This document shows, piece by piece, positions 7,728-17,170 of a stretch of 64,000 nucleotides of DNA (the first letter of the stretch is position 1; every line of letters starts with the position of its first letter). The translations under genes were made by a program, and so were the position numbers. The notes below the pieces were generated by a model. It had not been told where the DNA came from. It saw only the letters and a program-made list of their open reading frames with translations, and made no database searches. The stretch covers positions 186,001 to 250,000 of the forward strand of contig NZ_LIUF01000003.1 of NCBI RefSeq assembly GCF_001280425.1. Reading direction: 5' to 3'. Source of the DNA: Haloarcula rubripromontorii (GTDB lineage Archaea > Halobacteriota > Halobacteria > Halobacteriales > Haloarculaceae).

Positions 7728-10181
7728 TCAGTCGTCAGTCAGCGCAGTTCCGCCCGCTCCGTGCGTCCCCAGATCGCTACCGTCACCGGCATCGCTGGTT
7801 TCGAACTGGTCGATAAGCTCCTTGAGGTCAGTCGCCTGACTGGAGAGCGACTGTATCTTCTCGGTGACCTCTGTGATCGACGCCGTCTGTTCCTCGGCGG
7901 ACGCGGCGACGTTTTCTGCCTCGGCAGATGTCTCCTCGCTGATCGAGCCGACTTCCTCGGCCATCGAGACGACCTCTTCCATCGAGGCGGCCTGTTCGTC
8001 GGTCGCGTCGCTGATAGCCTGCACGCCGTCATTGGCCTCGTTGACCTGCTGGACGATACTGGTCAGCGCGTCGGTCGCGTTTTCGACCGTCTCTTTCCCG
8101 GTGTCGACGCTCTCACCCATTTCCTGCATGTCCTCGACGGTGGTGTCCGTCCGGGACCGAATGTCGTCGATCATCGACTCGATATCAGTCGTCGCTTCCT
8201 GCGTTTCCTCGGCGAGCGTCTTGATCTCGCGGGCCACGACAGCGAACCCTTCGCCCGCCTCACCGGCCCGCGCAGCTTCGATGTTCGCGTTGAGCGCGAG
8301 CATATTCGTCTGTTCCGCGATTTCGTCGATGAGCGTCGTGACCTCGCCGATGCGCTCCATCTCCTCTGCGAGGGACTCCACCTGTTCGATAGCCTCGGTG
8401 GACTTCCGTTCGAGCGCCTCGATTTCAGCGGCGGCCTGCTCGGCGTATTCGCGGCCGGACTCGCCGTCGTTGACGGCCTGCTGGGACTTCGACGCGACTT
8501 CGTCGGTCGACGAGGTGATTTCCTCGACGGTCGCCGACAGGTCGGTCATCTCGTCGCTCACCTGCTGGATGTTCCGGTTTTGCTCGTCAGCGCCTTCGGC
8601 GATCTGTTGCACCGACTCGCTCACCGACTCGCTGGCCGACCGCACTTCCTGTGCGCTCGCGGAGATCGTCTCCGTCGAACTGTCGACAGTGCCGGCGAAC
8701 CCTTCGATGCGGTTGACCGTTCGTTCGAGTTCCGCGATCATCTCGTTGAAACTCTCCGCGATGTCGACCATCGCGTCGTAGTCGCTATCGGTCGCCATCC
8801 GCTGGGTGAGGTCCCCGTCTGCCGACTTGTCCATCACTTTGCTGAACTCGGCCGCCTTGGCTTCGAGGGCAGCCGCCATCGACTCGGCGTCTTCCTTCGC
8901 CGCCTCCGCCTCGTCTCTGGCGGCCTCGACATCGGTGATCAACGTCTGGATGTCCTCGCCCATCTCCTCCAGCGCCGCACCGAATTCGCCGGGGATGCTC
9001 TCTTCGAGCGCCGGGTCGTCGAACCGCTTTGCAGCGAGTGCGTCGGCCTGGTCTGCGGCGGTCGTCAGGTACGCCTGCATCGATGCGAAGGAGTCGTACA
9101 GCTGTCCCATCTCGTCGACGCGAGTGGTCTCTGGAAGGGTGCTGTTGATCTCACCTGCGGCGATGTCCTCGGCGCTTTCAGCGACACGGGCGAGTGCGTT
9201 CGCGGTTCCGCGCCCGATTGTCACCCCGACGACAAACAGCGCCCCGACGGCAAGCGCAAGCAGGAGCGCGATGTTCTGGGAGACAGCCGACTGCAGTGCG
9301 AACGCGCGGTCCTGGGGCACGTGATACAGCAACGCCCACTCAGTGCCAGTCACTGGCGTGTACGCCATCACGTACTGCCCGTCTTCCATCCCCGTTCTGG
9401 CGGAGACAGATTTGTAGCCGGTTTCGCCGTTCAGTGCCGCTTCGACACTCGTATCGGTCGCGTCCCCGGTTGCCGCGTACTCTTCGAGAATCGAACTCTT
9501 TCGGTTGTCGAGGATGATCTGGCCGTCCGATCCGACGACTTTCACGTCGCCGGTCGCAAACGGTGACGTGAACTCGTGGGAGCGAGCCTCGAGCGACGCC
9601 GTCAGTACGACGTATTCGTCACTGCCGGAGACGGGCTGGACGAAGGCGATAACCGATTCGTTACCGCTCTGGTACGCTTCGGACGTGCCCGTCGGTCCCG
9701 ACGAGACAACTGCCCCACTCGCGTCGGTCCACGGATCGTCAACGTCGCTCAGTGCGACGCCGTTCAGGTCGTCGTCGGTGCTGGCGGTGACTGTACCGTC
9801 AGCAGCGTCGACGTAATGCAGCGCACGGACGTCTCCCGGAAGCCCGATGAGCTTCTGTTCGAGCCACCGCTGGTGTTCTGTGTCCGAGGTTGACTCGGAT
9901 CGGTCACCGATAGACGCCGCGAGGAACGCCGCCGTAGATTGCTTGTTCGAGACCCAGCTCGACACAGAACTCGACTGCGACTCCGCAACGCCGAGGATCT
10001 GCTCCTCAGTCTGTGACTCGACCAGCGACCCCGTGTCGAGGTGGATCGCTGCGCCGCCGAGCGCGAGGATGACGACAACACCGAGCAACAGGACGCCGAA
10101 CTTCGCGGCGTATCGCCGCCGAATAACGTCAGGGAGCGCACGTTCCGTCGCCTGCACCATCCGGCTGGGGAGTGAACTCAT
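7728..10181 (-). CDS. Htr methyl-accepting chemotaxis transducer, BasT-like
   Basis: An 817-residue transducer: a first transmembrane helix (about residues 27-47), an extracellular Cache-like ligand region (50-300), a second helix (303-323), a HAMP segment, a long coiled coil and the conserved signalling hairpin ([20 protein letters not shown]) that binds CheA and CheW. Glu/Gln-rich heptads flank the hairpin and are candidate methylation sites. The start overlaps the stop of the upstream solute-binding lipoprotein gene by 4 bases. In Halobacterium, BasT receives signals from the lipoprotein BasB; the gene order and coupling here suggest the same partnership. The ligand is an inference. Confidence 0.9.
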   Translation of the reverse strand: MSSLPSRMVQATERALPDVIRRRYAAKFGVLLLGVVVILALGGAAIHLDTGSLVESQTEEQILGVAESQSSSVSSWVSNKQSTAAFLAASIGDRSESTSDTEHQRWLEQKLIGLPGDVRALHYVDAADGTVTASTDDDLNGVALSDVDDPWTDASGAVVSSGPTGTSEAYQSGNESVIAFVQPVSGSDEYVVLTASLEARSHEFTSPFATGDVKVVGSDGQIILDNRKSSILEEYAATGDATDTSVEAALNGETGYKSVSARTGMEDGQYVMAYTPVTGTEWALLYHVPQDRAFALQSAVSQNIALLLALAVGALFVVGVTIGRGTANALARVAESAEDIAAGEINSTLPETTRVDEMGQLYDSFASMQAYLTTAADQADALAAKRFDDPALEESIPGEFGAALEEMGEDIQTLITDVEAARDEAEAAKEDAESMAAALEAKAAEFSKVMDKSADGDLTQRMATDSDYDAMVDIAESFNEMIAELERTVNRIEGFAGTVDSSTETISASAQEVRSASESVSESVQQIAEGADEQNRNIQQVSDEMTDLSATVEEITSSTDEVASKSQQAVNDGESGREYAEQAAAEIEALERKSTEAIEQVESLAEEMERIGEVTTLIDEIAEQTNMLALNANIEAARAGEAGEGFAVVAREIKTLAEETQEATTDIESMIDDIRSRTDTTVEDMQEMGESVDTGKETVENATDALTSIVQQVNEANDGVQAISDATDEQAASMEEVVSMAEEVGSISEETSAEAENVAASAEEQTASITEVTEKIQSLSSQATDLKELIDQFETSDAGDGSDLGTHGAGGTALTDD

Positions 10182-11416
10182 TGATTGCCTCCTGATTTGA
10201 AGAACCGTGACTGGAGTAGCTCCAGCGACTCGACCGACCCGTCCGTGACCCGTTCGATCAGATACGAACTCAGCGGTTCGAGATTCGCTGTCAGATCAAC
10301 GCTTCCGGACGCGCCCTGATAGTTCACCGCTCGACCGGCCTCAGTGAGTGACCGAACACGACCGAAGTCGCCGACTGAAACAGTGTGCCCGGACCCGCCG
10401 GAGACCGACTGAATAGTCTCGGCGATTGCCGGACCGCTGGCTTCACCGGCCTGCTCGGCGGCACACGCCATCAAAAACAGCGCGTCATAGGCATTGACCG
10501 AGTACGCTCTTGGCTGGTCGATATCCGAGAGCCGCCGAACGAGTTCGAAGTACGCCTGGGTCCGCGCAGAGGACAGCGACGCGCTGTAGAACCCGTCGTA
10601 GTACGACGGGAGGTCACCGCCGAACATCCCAGCGGACAACACCCACGGAACGTCGTACTCCGACTGGCTGTATGCATCAAGGATGCCCCGCTCCTGCCCG
10701 GAGACGCTGGTGAAGGTGACGGCATCGGGGTCGTTCTGGAACACCTCCGCAAGCGTGTCGTCGAACGATTCTGACGACGGGTCGTACCGAACATCGGCGA
10801 CAACCTCGGCGTCCAGCGCCTCACGCTGTGCCGCTGCCAGTCCAGCACCGAATGAGTTGTCGATGCTCAGTAATGCGACGGAATCAGCGTCGATGTACAG
10901 CGAGTCGTCGACGACCTTCGCCATTACTACCGCTTGCGTCCCGTCGCTTGGCACCGTTCGGCCGAAGTATTTCCGCCCGTTGGCTCGACCGGCAGTCGAT
11001 AGCTGCGGAGCAGTACTGGCCGGGCTGACCTCCATAATCTCGTCGCTGGCCGCCTCCGGTGCGAGAGCGAGCGACGCGTCACTGACGAGGCCACCGACGA
11101 AGCCAATGACACCACGATCGACGAGCGTCCGGTACTGCTCGACAGCGGTTTCTGCGTTCGCTTCAGTATCAAGGATAGTCACTTCGACATCGTTCCCGCG
11201 GATACCACCGGCCGCGTTGACATCGCTCGCTGCCTGCTCGACCATGCGCTTGCCGTGTTGCCCGAGTGGGGCGAGCGCACCACTGAGCGGAAGGAGCGCA
11301 CCAAACTGCACAGTGCCACCGCTCCCGTTCAGGGAACCAAGGCAGCCAGATGAGATGCCCAAACCTCCGGCTGCCAGACATTTTTTGAGTACACCACGCC
11401 TCGAGTCTGAGTACAT
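10178..11416 (-). CDS. Branched-chain-amino-acid-type substrate-binding lipoprotein, BasB-like
   Basis: A 412-residue periplasmic-binding-fold protein of the LivJ/BasB class. The N-terminus carries a Tat motif (SRRGVLKK) and a lipobox ending SSGC, so it is exported folded and lipid-anchored. The mature part starts with [18 protein letters not shown], typical of type I binding proteins. There is no permease or ATPase beside it; the only partner is the transducer, with a 4-base ATGA overlap. That points to sensing rather than transport. The start is the ATG at 11416, with a GATAAA element (read on the minus strand as TTTATC) 26 bases upstream; a TTG two codons earlier is rejected. Confidence 0.85.
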   Translation of the reverse strand: MYSDSRRGVLKKCLAAGGLGISSGCLGSLNGSGGTVQFGALLPLSGALAPLGQHGKRMVEQAASDVNAAGGIRGNDVEVTILDTEANAETAVEQYRTLVDRGVIGFVGGLVSDASLALAPEAASDEIMEVSPASTAPQLSTAGRANGRKYFGRTVPSDGTQAVVMAKVVDDSLYIDADSVALLSIDNSFGAGLAAAQREALDAEVVADVRYDPSSESFDDTLAEVFQNDPDAVTFTSVSGQERGILDAYSQSEYDVPWVLSAGMFGGDLPSYYDGFYSASLSSARTQAYFELVRRLSDIDQPRAYSVNAYDALFLMACAAEQAGEASGPAIAETIQSVSGGSGHTVSVGDFGRVRSLTEAGRAVNYQGASGSVDLTANLEPLSSYLIERVTDGSVESLELLQSRFFKSGGNQ

Positions 11417-11438
11417 GAGCAAAGAATCTGAATTTCCG

Positions 11439-11444
11439 GATAAA
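11439..11444 (-). promoter_or_regulatory. TATA box of the BasB/transducer operon
   Basis: TTTATC on the minus strand is centred 26 bases before the lipoprotein ATG at 11416, as expected for a leaderless haloarchaeal transcript. Confidence 0.55.
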
Positions 11445-11542
11445 CGCTTTTCGGCGAGAGTATCATTTATGATAGCAAAATGTAGATAGAGATGTACGTA
11501 ACGGTGATTAGAGGGAAGTAAAAACCGGGGCGACGAGGCAGA

Positions 11543-12703
11543 TTAGTCGACGTAGTCGATGTCTTCGCCGAGTTGCTGGGCGGCCTTCTCCTGTTCGGCC
11601 TCACTCTGACCGTAGATCTGTGGGCTCTCGACGCCGGTGACGACAATCATCGTCTCCATCTTGCCCTCGAACTCGTTGTTGACCGACGCGCCCCAGATGA
11701 TGCGAGCGTCGGGGTCGATGCGGTCGTAGATTTCCTCGACGACGCCCTCGGCTTCCTCGATGCTCATGTCTGGACCACCGACCACGTTGACGAGCGCAGA
11801 GTTCGCGCCGTCGAACTCCACGTCAAGCAGCGGCGAGCGGAGCGCCGAGCGGATAGAGTCCTGGGCCTTGTTCTCCGAGTCGGATTCGCCGAGACCAATC
11901 ATCGCGACGCCGCCGTTCTCCATGATGGTCCGAACGTCGGCGAAGTCCACGTTGACGAGGCCGGGCTTGGTGATGAGTTCAGTCATGCCCTTGACCGAGC
12001 GCATGAGCACGCGGTCGCAGATTTTGAACGCGTCCTGCAGTGGCATGCTGGGTGCGTAGTCGAGCAGGCGGTCGTTCGGGACGACGATGACCGTGTCAGA
12101 GACGGAGCGGAGGCGTTCGAGGCCAGCGTCGGCGTTGGCGCGCCGTCGCTCCCCCTCCGCAGTAAAGGGAATCGTCACGATAGAGATGGTGAGCGCGCCG
12201 GCTTCCTGGGCGGCCTGTGCGACGACCGGGGCCGCGCCGGTACCGGTGCCGCCGCCGAGACCCGCGGTGACGAACACCATATCCGAGCCGTCGATAGACT
12301 GCTGGATGTCCTCGATGTCCTCCTGTGCGGCCTCCTCGCCGATCTTCGGGACCGAACCGGCCCCGCGGCCGCCGGTGCGCTTGCGGCCGATGAGAATCTT
12401 CGTGTCAGCAGCGACCTCATCGGCGAGGTGCTGTGCGTCGGTGTTTGCGGCGACGAGCTTGGCCCCGTGGATGCCTTCCTCCATCATCCGGGTGACCGTG
12501 TTCCCGCCGGCACCGCCACAGCCAACGACGGTGATCTTCGTCTCTAGGTCTTTGACGACGCTTGCCAGTTCCTCGTCGGACATCGTCCCCGACGTGGACA
12601 TGTCCTGTGACGGCGAGGATGTAGTTTCGTTTACATTCCCTCCGTCCGCGTCCTCCCCGTCTTGTTCTGCCTCGTCGATAGCGTCGTCAATTATCGAATC
12701 CAT
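11543..12703 (-). CDS. ftsZ1: Cell division protein FtsZ, FtsZ1 type
   Basis: Tubulin-like GTPase of 386 residues. It has an acidic N-terminal tail starting [16 protein letters not shown], the nucleotide loop [15 protein letters not shown], the tubulin signature [15 protein letters not shown] and the NDRLLDY segment. Haloarchaea carry two division FtsZs; the N-terminal sequence and the genomic link to secE-spt5 match FtsZ1, which scaffolds the division ring, rather than FtsZ2. The sequence ends EDIDYVD. A TTATTAG-like element lies about 30 bases upstream of the ATG. The FtsZ1/FtsZ2 choice is from memory of these traits, not a tree. Confidence 0.92.
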   Translation of the reverse strand: MDSIIDDAIDEAEQDGEDADGGNVNETTSSPSQDMSTSGTMSDEELASVVKDLETKITVVGCGGAGGNTVTRMMEEGIHGAKLVAANTDAQHLADEVAADTKILIGRKRTGGRGAGSVPKIGEEAAQEDIEDIQQSIDGSDMVFVTAGLGGGTGTGAAPVVAQAAQEAGALTISIVTIPFTAEGERRRANADAGLERLRSVSDTVIVVPNDRLLDYAPSMPLQDAFKICDRVLMRSVKGMTELITKPGLVNVDFADVRTIMENGGVAMIGLGESDSENKAQDSIRSALRSPLLDVEFDGANSALVNVVGGPDMSIEEAEGVVEEIYDRIDPDARIIWGASVNNEFEGKMETMIVVTGVESPQIYGQSEAEQEKAAQQLGEDIDYVD

Positions 12704-12806
12704 AATTTAAAGCGTCCTTGCAGACGAATAGTTATTAGTTTTCCCCCTCTGTCTGACGCTCGTCTGACGTGTTGAGTCCCAGTTTCGGCGGCTAACGCGC
12801 CAGTGT

Positions 12807-14162
12807 TCACAGCGTATATCGACGTATACGCTCGCGCTGGAAGCGCTCCGGCTCGATCTCTTCCCCGTCGATCTCGACTGACTCGCCCGAGGCGAGCTTC
12901 CCGAATTTCGGTCCTTCAGGGATGCCAGCAGTTCGCGCGAGGTCCGGATCGAACGCTGTCTCGCGGGCAACGAGTTCGTCCGCGGCCCACTCGACGCTGT
13001 CGAAGCGTCGTTCGAGGATTGCGACGAGCGGGTCGACGACCGCTTGCAGGTCCGTCCCGGCCGGACAGACAACCGGCCCGGTGAACACCGTCCCGTTTTG
13101 CTCGGTTACGTACGCGATAGACTGACCTTCGATGGTCTCACGCAGCGCTTCGCTATCGACTCCGCGTACGTCTGCGATTAGTTCGTCGGGGAGGTCGAGC
13201 ACGGTCCACTCGCCGTCGTGTCCGGATGAAAGCGCTCCGAACCTGAGACCGTCGTCTACCGGCCCGACAGCGGCTTCGAGTGCCTCGACAAGGCTCAGGT
13301 CGACACCGGTCGTCTCCTGAACGAACGTCTCGCTGACGACGCGGTAGCCAAGCGATTCGATAGCCGCCTGTAGGTCCGGACGCTCGCCCTCCATGAGGGC
13401 GTAGTCGGCCGCACTGGCCCGGAAGGCGCGTTCGAGAACTGCGTCACGCTCCTCCTCGCTGTCGGCCCACTCTGCCAGCGCGTCCAGCGACCAGTTGGCG
13501 GCAATATGGCCGACTGCCCAGTCCGTCTCGCGGACGACCCGTTCGAACCGCGGAGCGTAGTGGCCGCCACCGACACCGAGGAGGTGGCGGCGCGTCCCGT
13601 TCTCCCGCGGTTTGTCGGCCGGTTCGTCCGCAAGGTCCAGTATCGCTCTGGCGGCGGCTTCGGCGGCGTCAGGGTCCTCCCACTGTGGCTCCGCACTGCC
13701 GACCTCGACGAACATCGACGGGACGCCGACGTCTGTCGGGCCGTGGTGTGTACACTCCATGCCGACCTCGTAGTCCGGTGGGGCGTGGCGCTGGAGCGCC
13801 GAAACCACGGCCGTGTGTGCACCGGGACAGGCGCGGGCGAACTGCCCGTCCTCACCGCCGTACTCCGCGACGCCGAAGTTCCCGGTGTGGTGTGCCGTCA
13901 GGAGTTCGTCCGTCTCGCCGGCGTGTTTCGATGCGAACACCAGCAGGTCGGGGTCGTCGAACGCCGCCGCGACGTTTTCGATGTCCAGATGAAGCGGCTC
14001 GAACTCGCGGAGTTCGACGCTGTCAGTCCGGTACACCGTGCCGCCGCCCTCGGTATCGGGCCGCGTGTTGTCGACGTGAGTGTCCCAGTCTCGCAGCGAG
14101 CGCAGGTGCTCCCCAATGTGAGTCGACGCCGCGTCAGCGTGTGACACAACGATGCCGAGCAT
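12807..14162 (-). CDS. dtdA: D-aminoacyl-tRNA deacylase (DTD2 type)
   Basis: A 451-residue homologue of archaeal/plant DTD2, which removes D-amino acids mis-attached to tRNA. Conserved elements include HHTGNFG, CTHHGPTDVGVPSMFVEVGS and GVGGGHYAPRF. A C-terminal extension of about 150 residues beyond the catalytic core is usual in haloarchaeal members. The ATG shares one base with the stop of the exchanger gene upstream (TGATG), so the two are co-transcribed. Nothing in the sequence suggests functional coupling between the two products. Confidence 0.92.
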   Translation of the reverse strand: MLGIVVSHADAASTHIGEHLRSLRDWDTHVDNTRPDTEGGGTVYRTDSVELREFEPLHLDIENVAAAFDDPDLLVFASKHAGETDELLTAHHTGNFGVAEYGGEDGQFARACPGAHTAVVSALQRHAPPDYEVGMECTHHGPTDVGVPSMFVEVGSAEPQWEDPDAAEAAARAILDLADEPADKPRENGTRRHLLGVGGGHYAPRFERVVRETDWAVGHIAANWSLDALAEWADSEEERDAVLERAFRASAADYALMEGERPDLQAAIESLGYRVVSETFVQETTGVDLSLVEALEAAVGPVDDGLRFGALSSGHDGEWTVLDLPDELIADVRGVDSEALRETIEGQSIAYVTEQNGTVFTGPVVCPAGTDLQAVVDPLVAILERRFDSVEWAADELVARETAFDPDLARTAGIPEGPKFGKLASGESVEIDGEEIEPERFQRERIRRYTL

Positions 14163-15547
14163 CAGTCCGCGTTCTCCAGATTGGCGGGTTCACGACCCAT
14201 TGCGGTCCGGACGGCGTCTCCGGCCAGCCCGAACAGGTGTTTCAGCGCCTCGCGCCGCTGGACGAACAGTCCGGCCCCGATGACGACATACAGCCCCGTG
14301 TACGCCAGCAGGAGGTCGTGACTCGATATGGGCACAGCGACGAGGTCCCTGATGATAGCGAACTCCAGACCCACCTGCGAGATGAACAGCACGAACAGCC
14401 CGATTGCTTCGCGGATGCTGATCTCGAAGTTGACCAGAATGGCGAGCGCAAAGAAGGACTGGGCCGCCGTAATCCAGATCTCTGCGCCCTGTCTGGCGTC
14501 GAACGGCAGCACGCTGTACCCGCCGAGCGCGATGGAGTACACCACCGCGATGGTCCCGATGAGCAGTGTCCACTGATTGAGTTTCGAGGAGATGAGGGCG
14601 TTGAACCCCGCCGTCGACCGGGCCTTGTTGACCAGCACGGCGACGACGATGAGTTCGGGCGACTCGCTGGCCAGCGGGGCGACCCACTGGATCATGAAGA
14701 ACTCGGGGATGCCGTTCGCGACACCGATTTCTTCCAGCCCGTGGGCGAACGGCTCGACCGCAGTGAAAATCATTGCGCCGGAATAGCCAAATAACGCCAG
14801 AACGACGAGCGGCCGCCACGGCAGCGACCACTCCTGGAAGTACTTGGGCACGCCGACGGTGTGCTCGCTGTGTTCGATGTCGGACTTGAGCACGAGACCG
14901 ATGTACGCGACGTAGAGACCGACCAGAAACAGCGTATCGAGGATACCGATACCGCCGCCGAGGGGGACGAGAAACGCCCACATTGTCGCCAGAAAGAGGA
15001 AGGAAATCTCGGTCGCGATGTCGGTGTCCAGCTGGACGGCATCGGTCAGGAAGCCGTCGCGTTTCTGGACCGCCGGGTCCCGGGTTTTCGCCGCGCGCCA
15101 GACGGTAAACACGGCGATGCCCGCCCAGCCGATGCCGATGAGGATACGGTTCGCGCCGGTCATGTTCGCGATGGCGAGGTTCGCGTCGTGACAGGCGCGA
15201 GCGAGCCCCCCGCTCGCCGACTCGATTTCTGCCGCCGTGAACTGCCGACAGGCTTCTGTCGTCGCACCGCCTGCCCCGGCGTTCCATGCGTACAGCGCGT
15301 CGACGGCGTACTCGGGAGCCACGGCAAGAATAGCGAGGACGGCGATAGCAAAGGCCCTCGGCACGTCTTTTTCGGCGGTTTCAGCGCCCCAGGCCAGCAG
15401 GAACGACGCCCCGAGAACGGCGAACCCACTGACCGCGACGGTAGTCAGGTTCCCGACTTCAATGCCGGAGATAAAGAGGTAAATCCAGCCGACGGTCAGG
15501 GCCAGCGCGACGGCAACCTGCAGCAGTGGATGACGTAGACGACTCAC
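14162..15547 (-). CDS. Sodium/calcium exchanger family membrane protein
   Basis: A 461-residue integral membrane protein of the CaCA cation-antiporter superfamily with about ten hydrophobic helices in two halves. The alpha-repeat motifs are visible as LAVAPEYAVDALYAWNAG in the first half and PLASESPELIVVAVLVNKAR in the second, each with the acidic residues that coordinate the cation. A soluble stretch between residues 90 and 120 contains two cysteines and faces outside by topology. It is translationally coupled to dtdA. Whether the ion is calcium or another divalent cation is unknown. Confidence 0.85.
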   Translation of the reverse strand: MSRLRHPLLQVAVALALTVGWIYLFISGIEVGNLTTVAVSGFAVLGASFLLAWGAETAEKDVPRAFAIAVLAILAVAPEYAVDALYAWNAGAGGATTEACRQFTAAEIESASGGLARACHDANLAIANMTGANRILIGIGWAGIAVFTVWRAAKTRDPAVQKRDGFLTDAVQLDTDIATEISFLFLATMWAFLVPLGGGIGILDTLFLVGLYVAYIGLVLKSDIEHSEHTVGVPKYFQEWSLPWRPLVVLALFGYSGAMIFTAVEPFAHGLEEIGVANGIPEFFMIQWVAPLASESPELIVVAVLVNKARSTAGFNALISSKLNQWTLLIGTIAVVYSIALGGYSVLPFDARQGAEIWITAAQSFFALAILVNFEISIREAIGLFVLFISQVGLEFAIIRDLVAVPISSHDLLLAYTGLYVVIGAGLFVQRREALKHLFGLAGDAVRTAMGREPANLENAD

Positions 15548-15653
15548 TGTCGGAAATGTGGCTAGGTCCGGCTGAAAAGCTTGCGAAAGTGTCGGCCGGG
15601 GCTGTGTCCCACAGAGCGTGGCGTTGATACGACCGGGGCGCGCTGACGTTGGT

Positions 15654-16451
15654 ATGGACGTTTACGGACTCATCGGAAACCCGGTCGGGCACTCGCTGTC
15701 GCCGCCGATGCACGAGGCGGGCTACGAAGCACTGGGACTGGATGCACGCTACGTCACGTTCGAACCAGCGGCCGACTCTGGTGCCGACGCCATCGAAGCG
15801 GCGAAGACGCTCGGAATCGACGGCCTGAACGTCACGATTCCGTTCAAACAGGACGTGCTAGACGCCGTCGACCCCGCGCCGCTCGCAGAGCGCATCGGCG
15901 CGGTCAACACTGTCGACTTCGACGGCGGGACGCCGACGGGCTACAACACCGACGCCGTCGGCGCGGTCCGGGCGCTGGAGCACCACGGCGTGTCGCTGTC
16001 GGGCACAGCTGTCGTCGTCGGGGCCGGTGGCGCGGGCCGAGCGGTCGCGTTCGGCCTCGCCGACGAGGGGCTGTCGGTGCGGATTGCGAACCGTACCGAA
16101 TCGAAAGCCGACGCACTCGCAGACGAGGTCCCGAACGCCTCCGGCCATGGGCTCGACTCGCTTCCCGACCTGCTTGCGGACGCCGACATCCTCGTCAACT
16201 GCACCAGCGTCGGCATGGATGAAGATGCGACGCCGGTCCCCGCTGACGCGTTGCACGGCGAACTCGCGGTGCTCGATGCGGTGTACACGCCGATTGAGAC
16301 CCGCCTGCTACGGGACGCGGCAGCCGTAGGTGCAACGACCGTTGACGGCGCGTGGATGCTCCTGTATCAGGGGGTCGAAGCGTTCGAACGCTGGACTGGC
16401 GAGGACGCGCCCGTGGATAGGATGAACAGCCAGTTGCGCGAACGCCTGTAG
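15654..16451 (+). CDS. aroE: Shikimate dehydrogenase
   Basis: NADPH-dependent reduction of 3-dehydroshikimate to shikimate. The 265-residue protein has the substrate-binding motif [16 protein letters not shown] at residues 7-22, NVTIPFKQ with the catalytic lysine near residue 65, and the nucleotide-binding [14 protein letters not shown] start it at MDVYGLIGN; 12 residues upstream are non-conserved. It is transcribed away from the exchanger. Other aromatic-pathway genes in this window (aroK, chorismate mutase) lie about 34 kb away, so the pathway is dispersed. Confidence 0.95.
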   Translation: MDVYGLIGNPVGHSLSPPMHEAGYEALGLDARYVTFEPAADSGADAIEAAKTLGIDGLNVTIPFKQDVLDAVDPAPLAERIGAVNTVDFDGGTPTGYNTDAVGAVRALEHHGVSLSGTAVVVGAGGAGRAVAFGLADEGLSVRIANRTESKADALADEVPNASGHGLDSLPDLLADADILVNCTSVGMDEDATPVPADALHGELAVLDAVYTPIETRLLRDAAAVGATTVDGAWMLLYQGVEAFERWTGEDAPVDRMNSQLRERL

Positions 16452-16501
16452 CGGACCGGTCACCAGCAAGAGATTTGTGTAGGGGATAAATAGGTTCATG
16501 T

Positions 16502-17101
16502 ATGGGTCTGCTTCAGAAATTGAAATCCGCCCTCGGGCTTGACGGGACTGGGTCAGCCACGTCGGGAACGAACCGCGACGTGGACGTGACCGTCGAGCGA
16601 GAGCCCTCTACTGAAGACGAAGACGCTGTGAAGGGGACGAACACCGCCGCAACTACCGAGACCCACACATCCGATACTGCGGACGGGGCCGGGACCGAAT
16701 CAGGGGATGGGAGTGGAACAGCCACGCAGGCAGACGAGTCGGAGACTGCAGCGTCACCGACCACCGTCGACGGCGAATCAGAATCAGTGACCGATGATTC
16801 TACCACGGAGTCCGAGCCAGAAACAGCGGTCGACGACGACGCTGGCGACTCGGCACCCACCGATGATGAGGAACCAGCCGAGGCTGCTGATGGGGACGCG
16901 GCTGAGACCGATGACGGGGAAAGTACCGCCCCGGTGACGGAGATCAAAGGTATCGGTCCCGCCTACGCTGATCGGCTCGCCGGTATCGGCATCGAGACTG
17001 TCGGCGAACTGGCCACTGCTGACGCAGCGGCAATCGCCGCGGACACCGACCTCTCAGAGAGCCGCGTTTCGGGCTGGATCGAGCGGGCCGAAGACTTCTG
17101 A
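16502..17101 (+). CDS. Helix-hairpin-helix protein with amphipathic N-terminus and acidic linker
   Basis: A 199-residue three-part protein. Residues 1-14 (MGLLQKLKSALGLD) form an amphipathic helix of the kind that binds membranes peripherally. Residues 15-140 are a low-complexity Asp/Glu/Ser/Thr-rich linker that should be disordered. Residues about 143-199 form a helix-hairpin-helix/SAM-like domain with EIKGIGPAYADRLAGIGI, resembling the pentad-repeat HhH domains in RNA polymerase alpha, helicases and nucleases. No catalytic domain is present. It precedes pabB by 70 bases and may be independent. The function is unknown; a DNA- or protein-tethering role is an inference. Confidence 0.8.
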   Translation: MGLLQKLKSALGLDGTGSATSGTNRDVDVTVEREPSTEDEDAVKGTNTAATTETHTSDTADGAGTESGDGSGTATQADESETAASPTTVDGESESVTDDSTTESEPETAVDDDAGDSAPTDDEEPAEAADGDAAETDDGESTAPVTEIKGIGPAYADRLAGIGIETVGELATADAAAIAADTDLSESRVSGWIERAEDF

Positions 17102-17170
17102 GACAGTGGCGTTCCAGCTTTTTGTGCCGAACCGCAAGGGAATTAGTCGCTGCACTGTTTTCGTTCGGTA

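Noticed and set aside
7566-9566. 666-codon plus-strand ORF
   Set aside because: It is the antisense of the transducer gene; it is Arg/Leu/Gly-rich and lacks acidic haloarchaeal composition and any recognisable domain.
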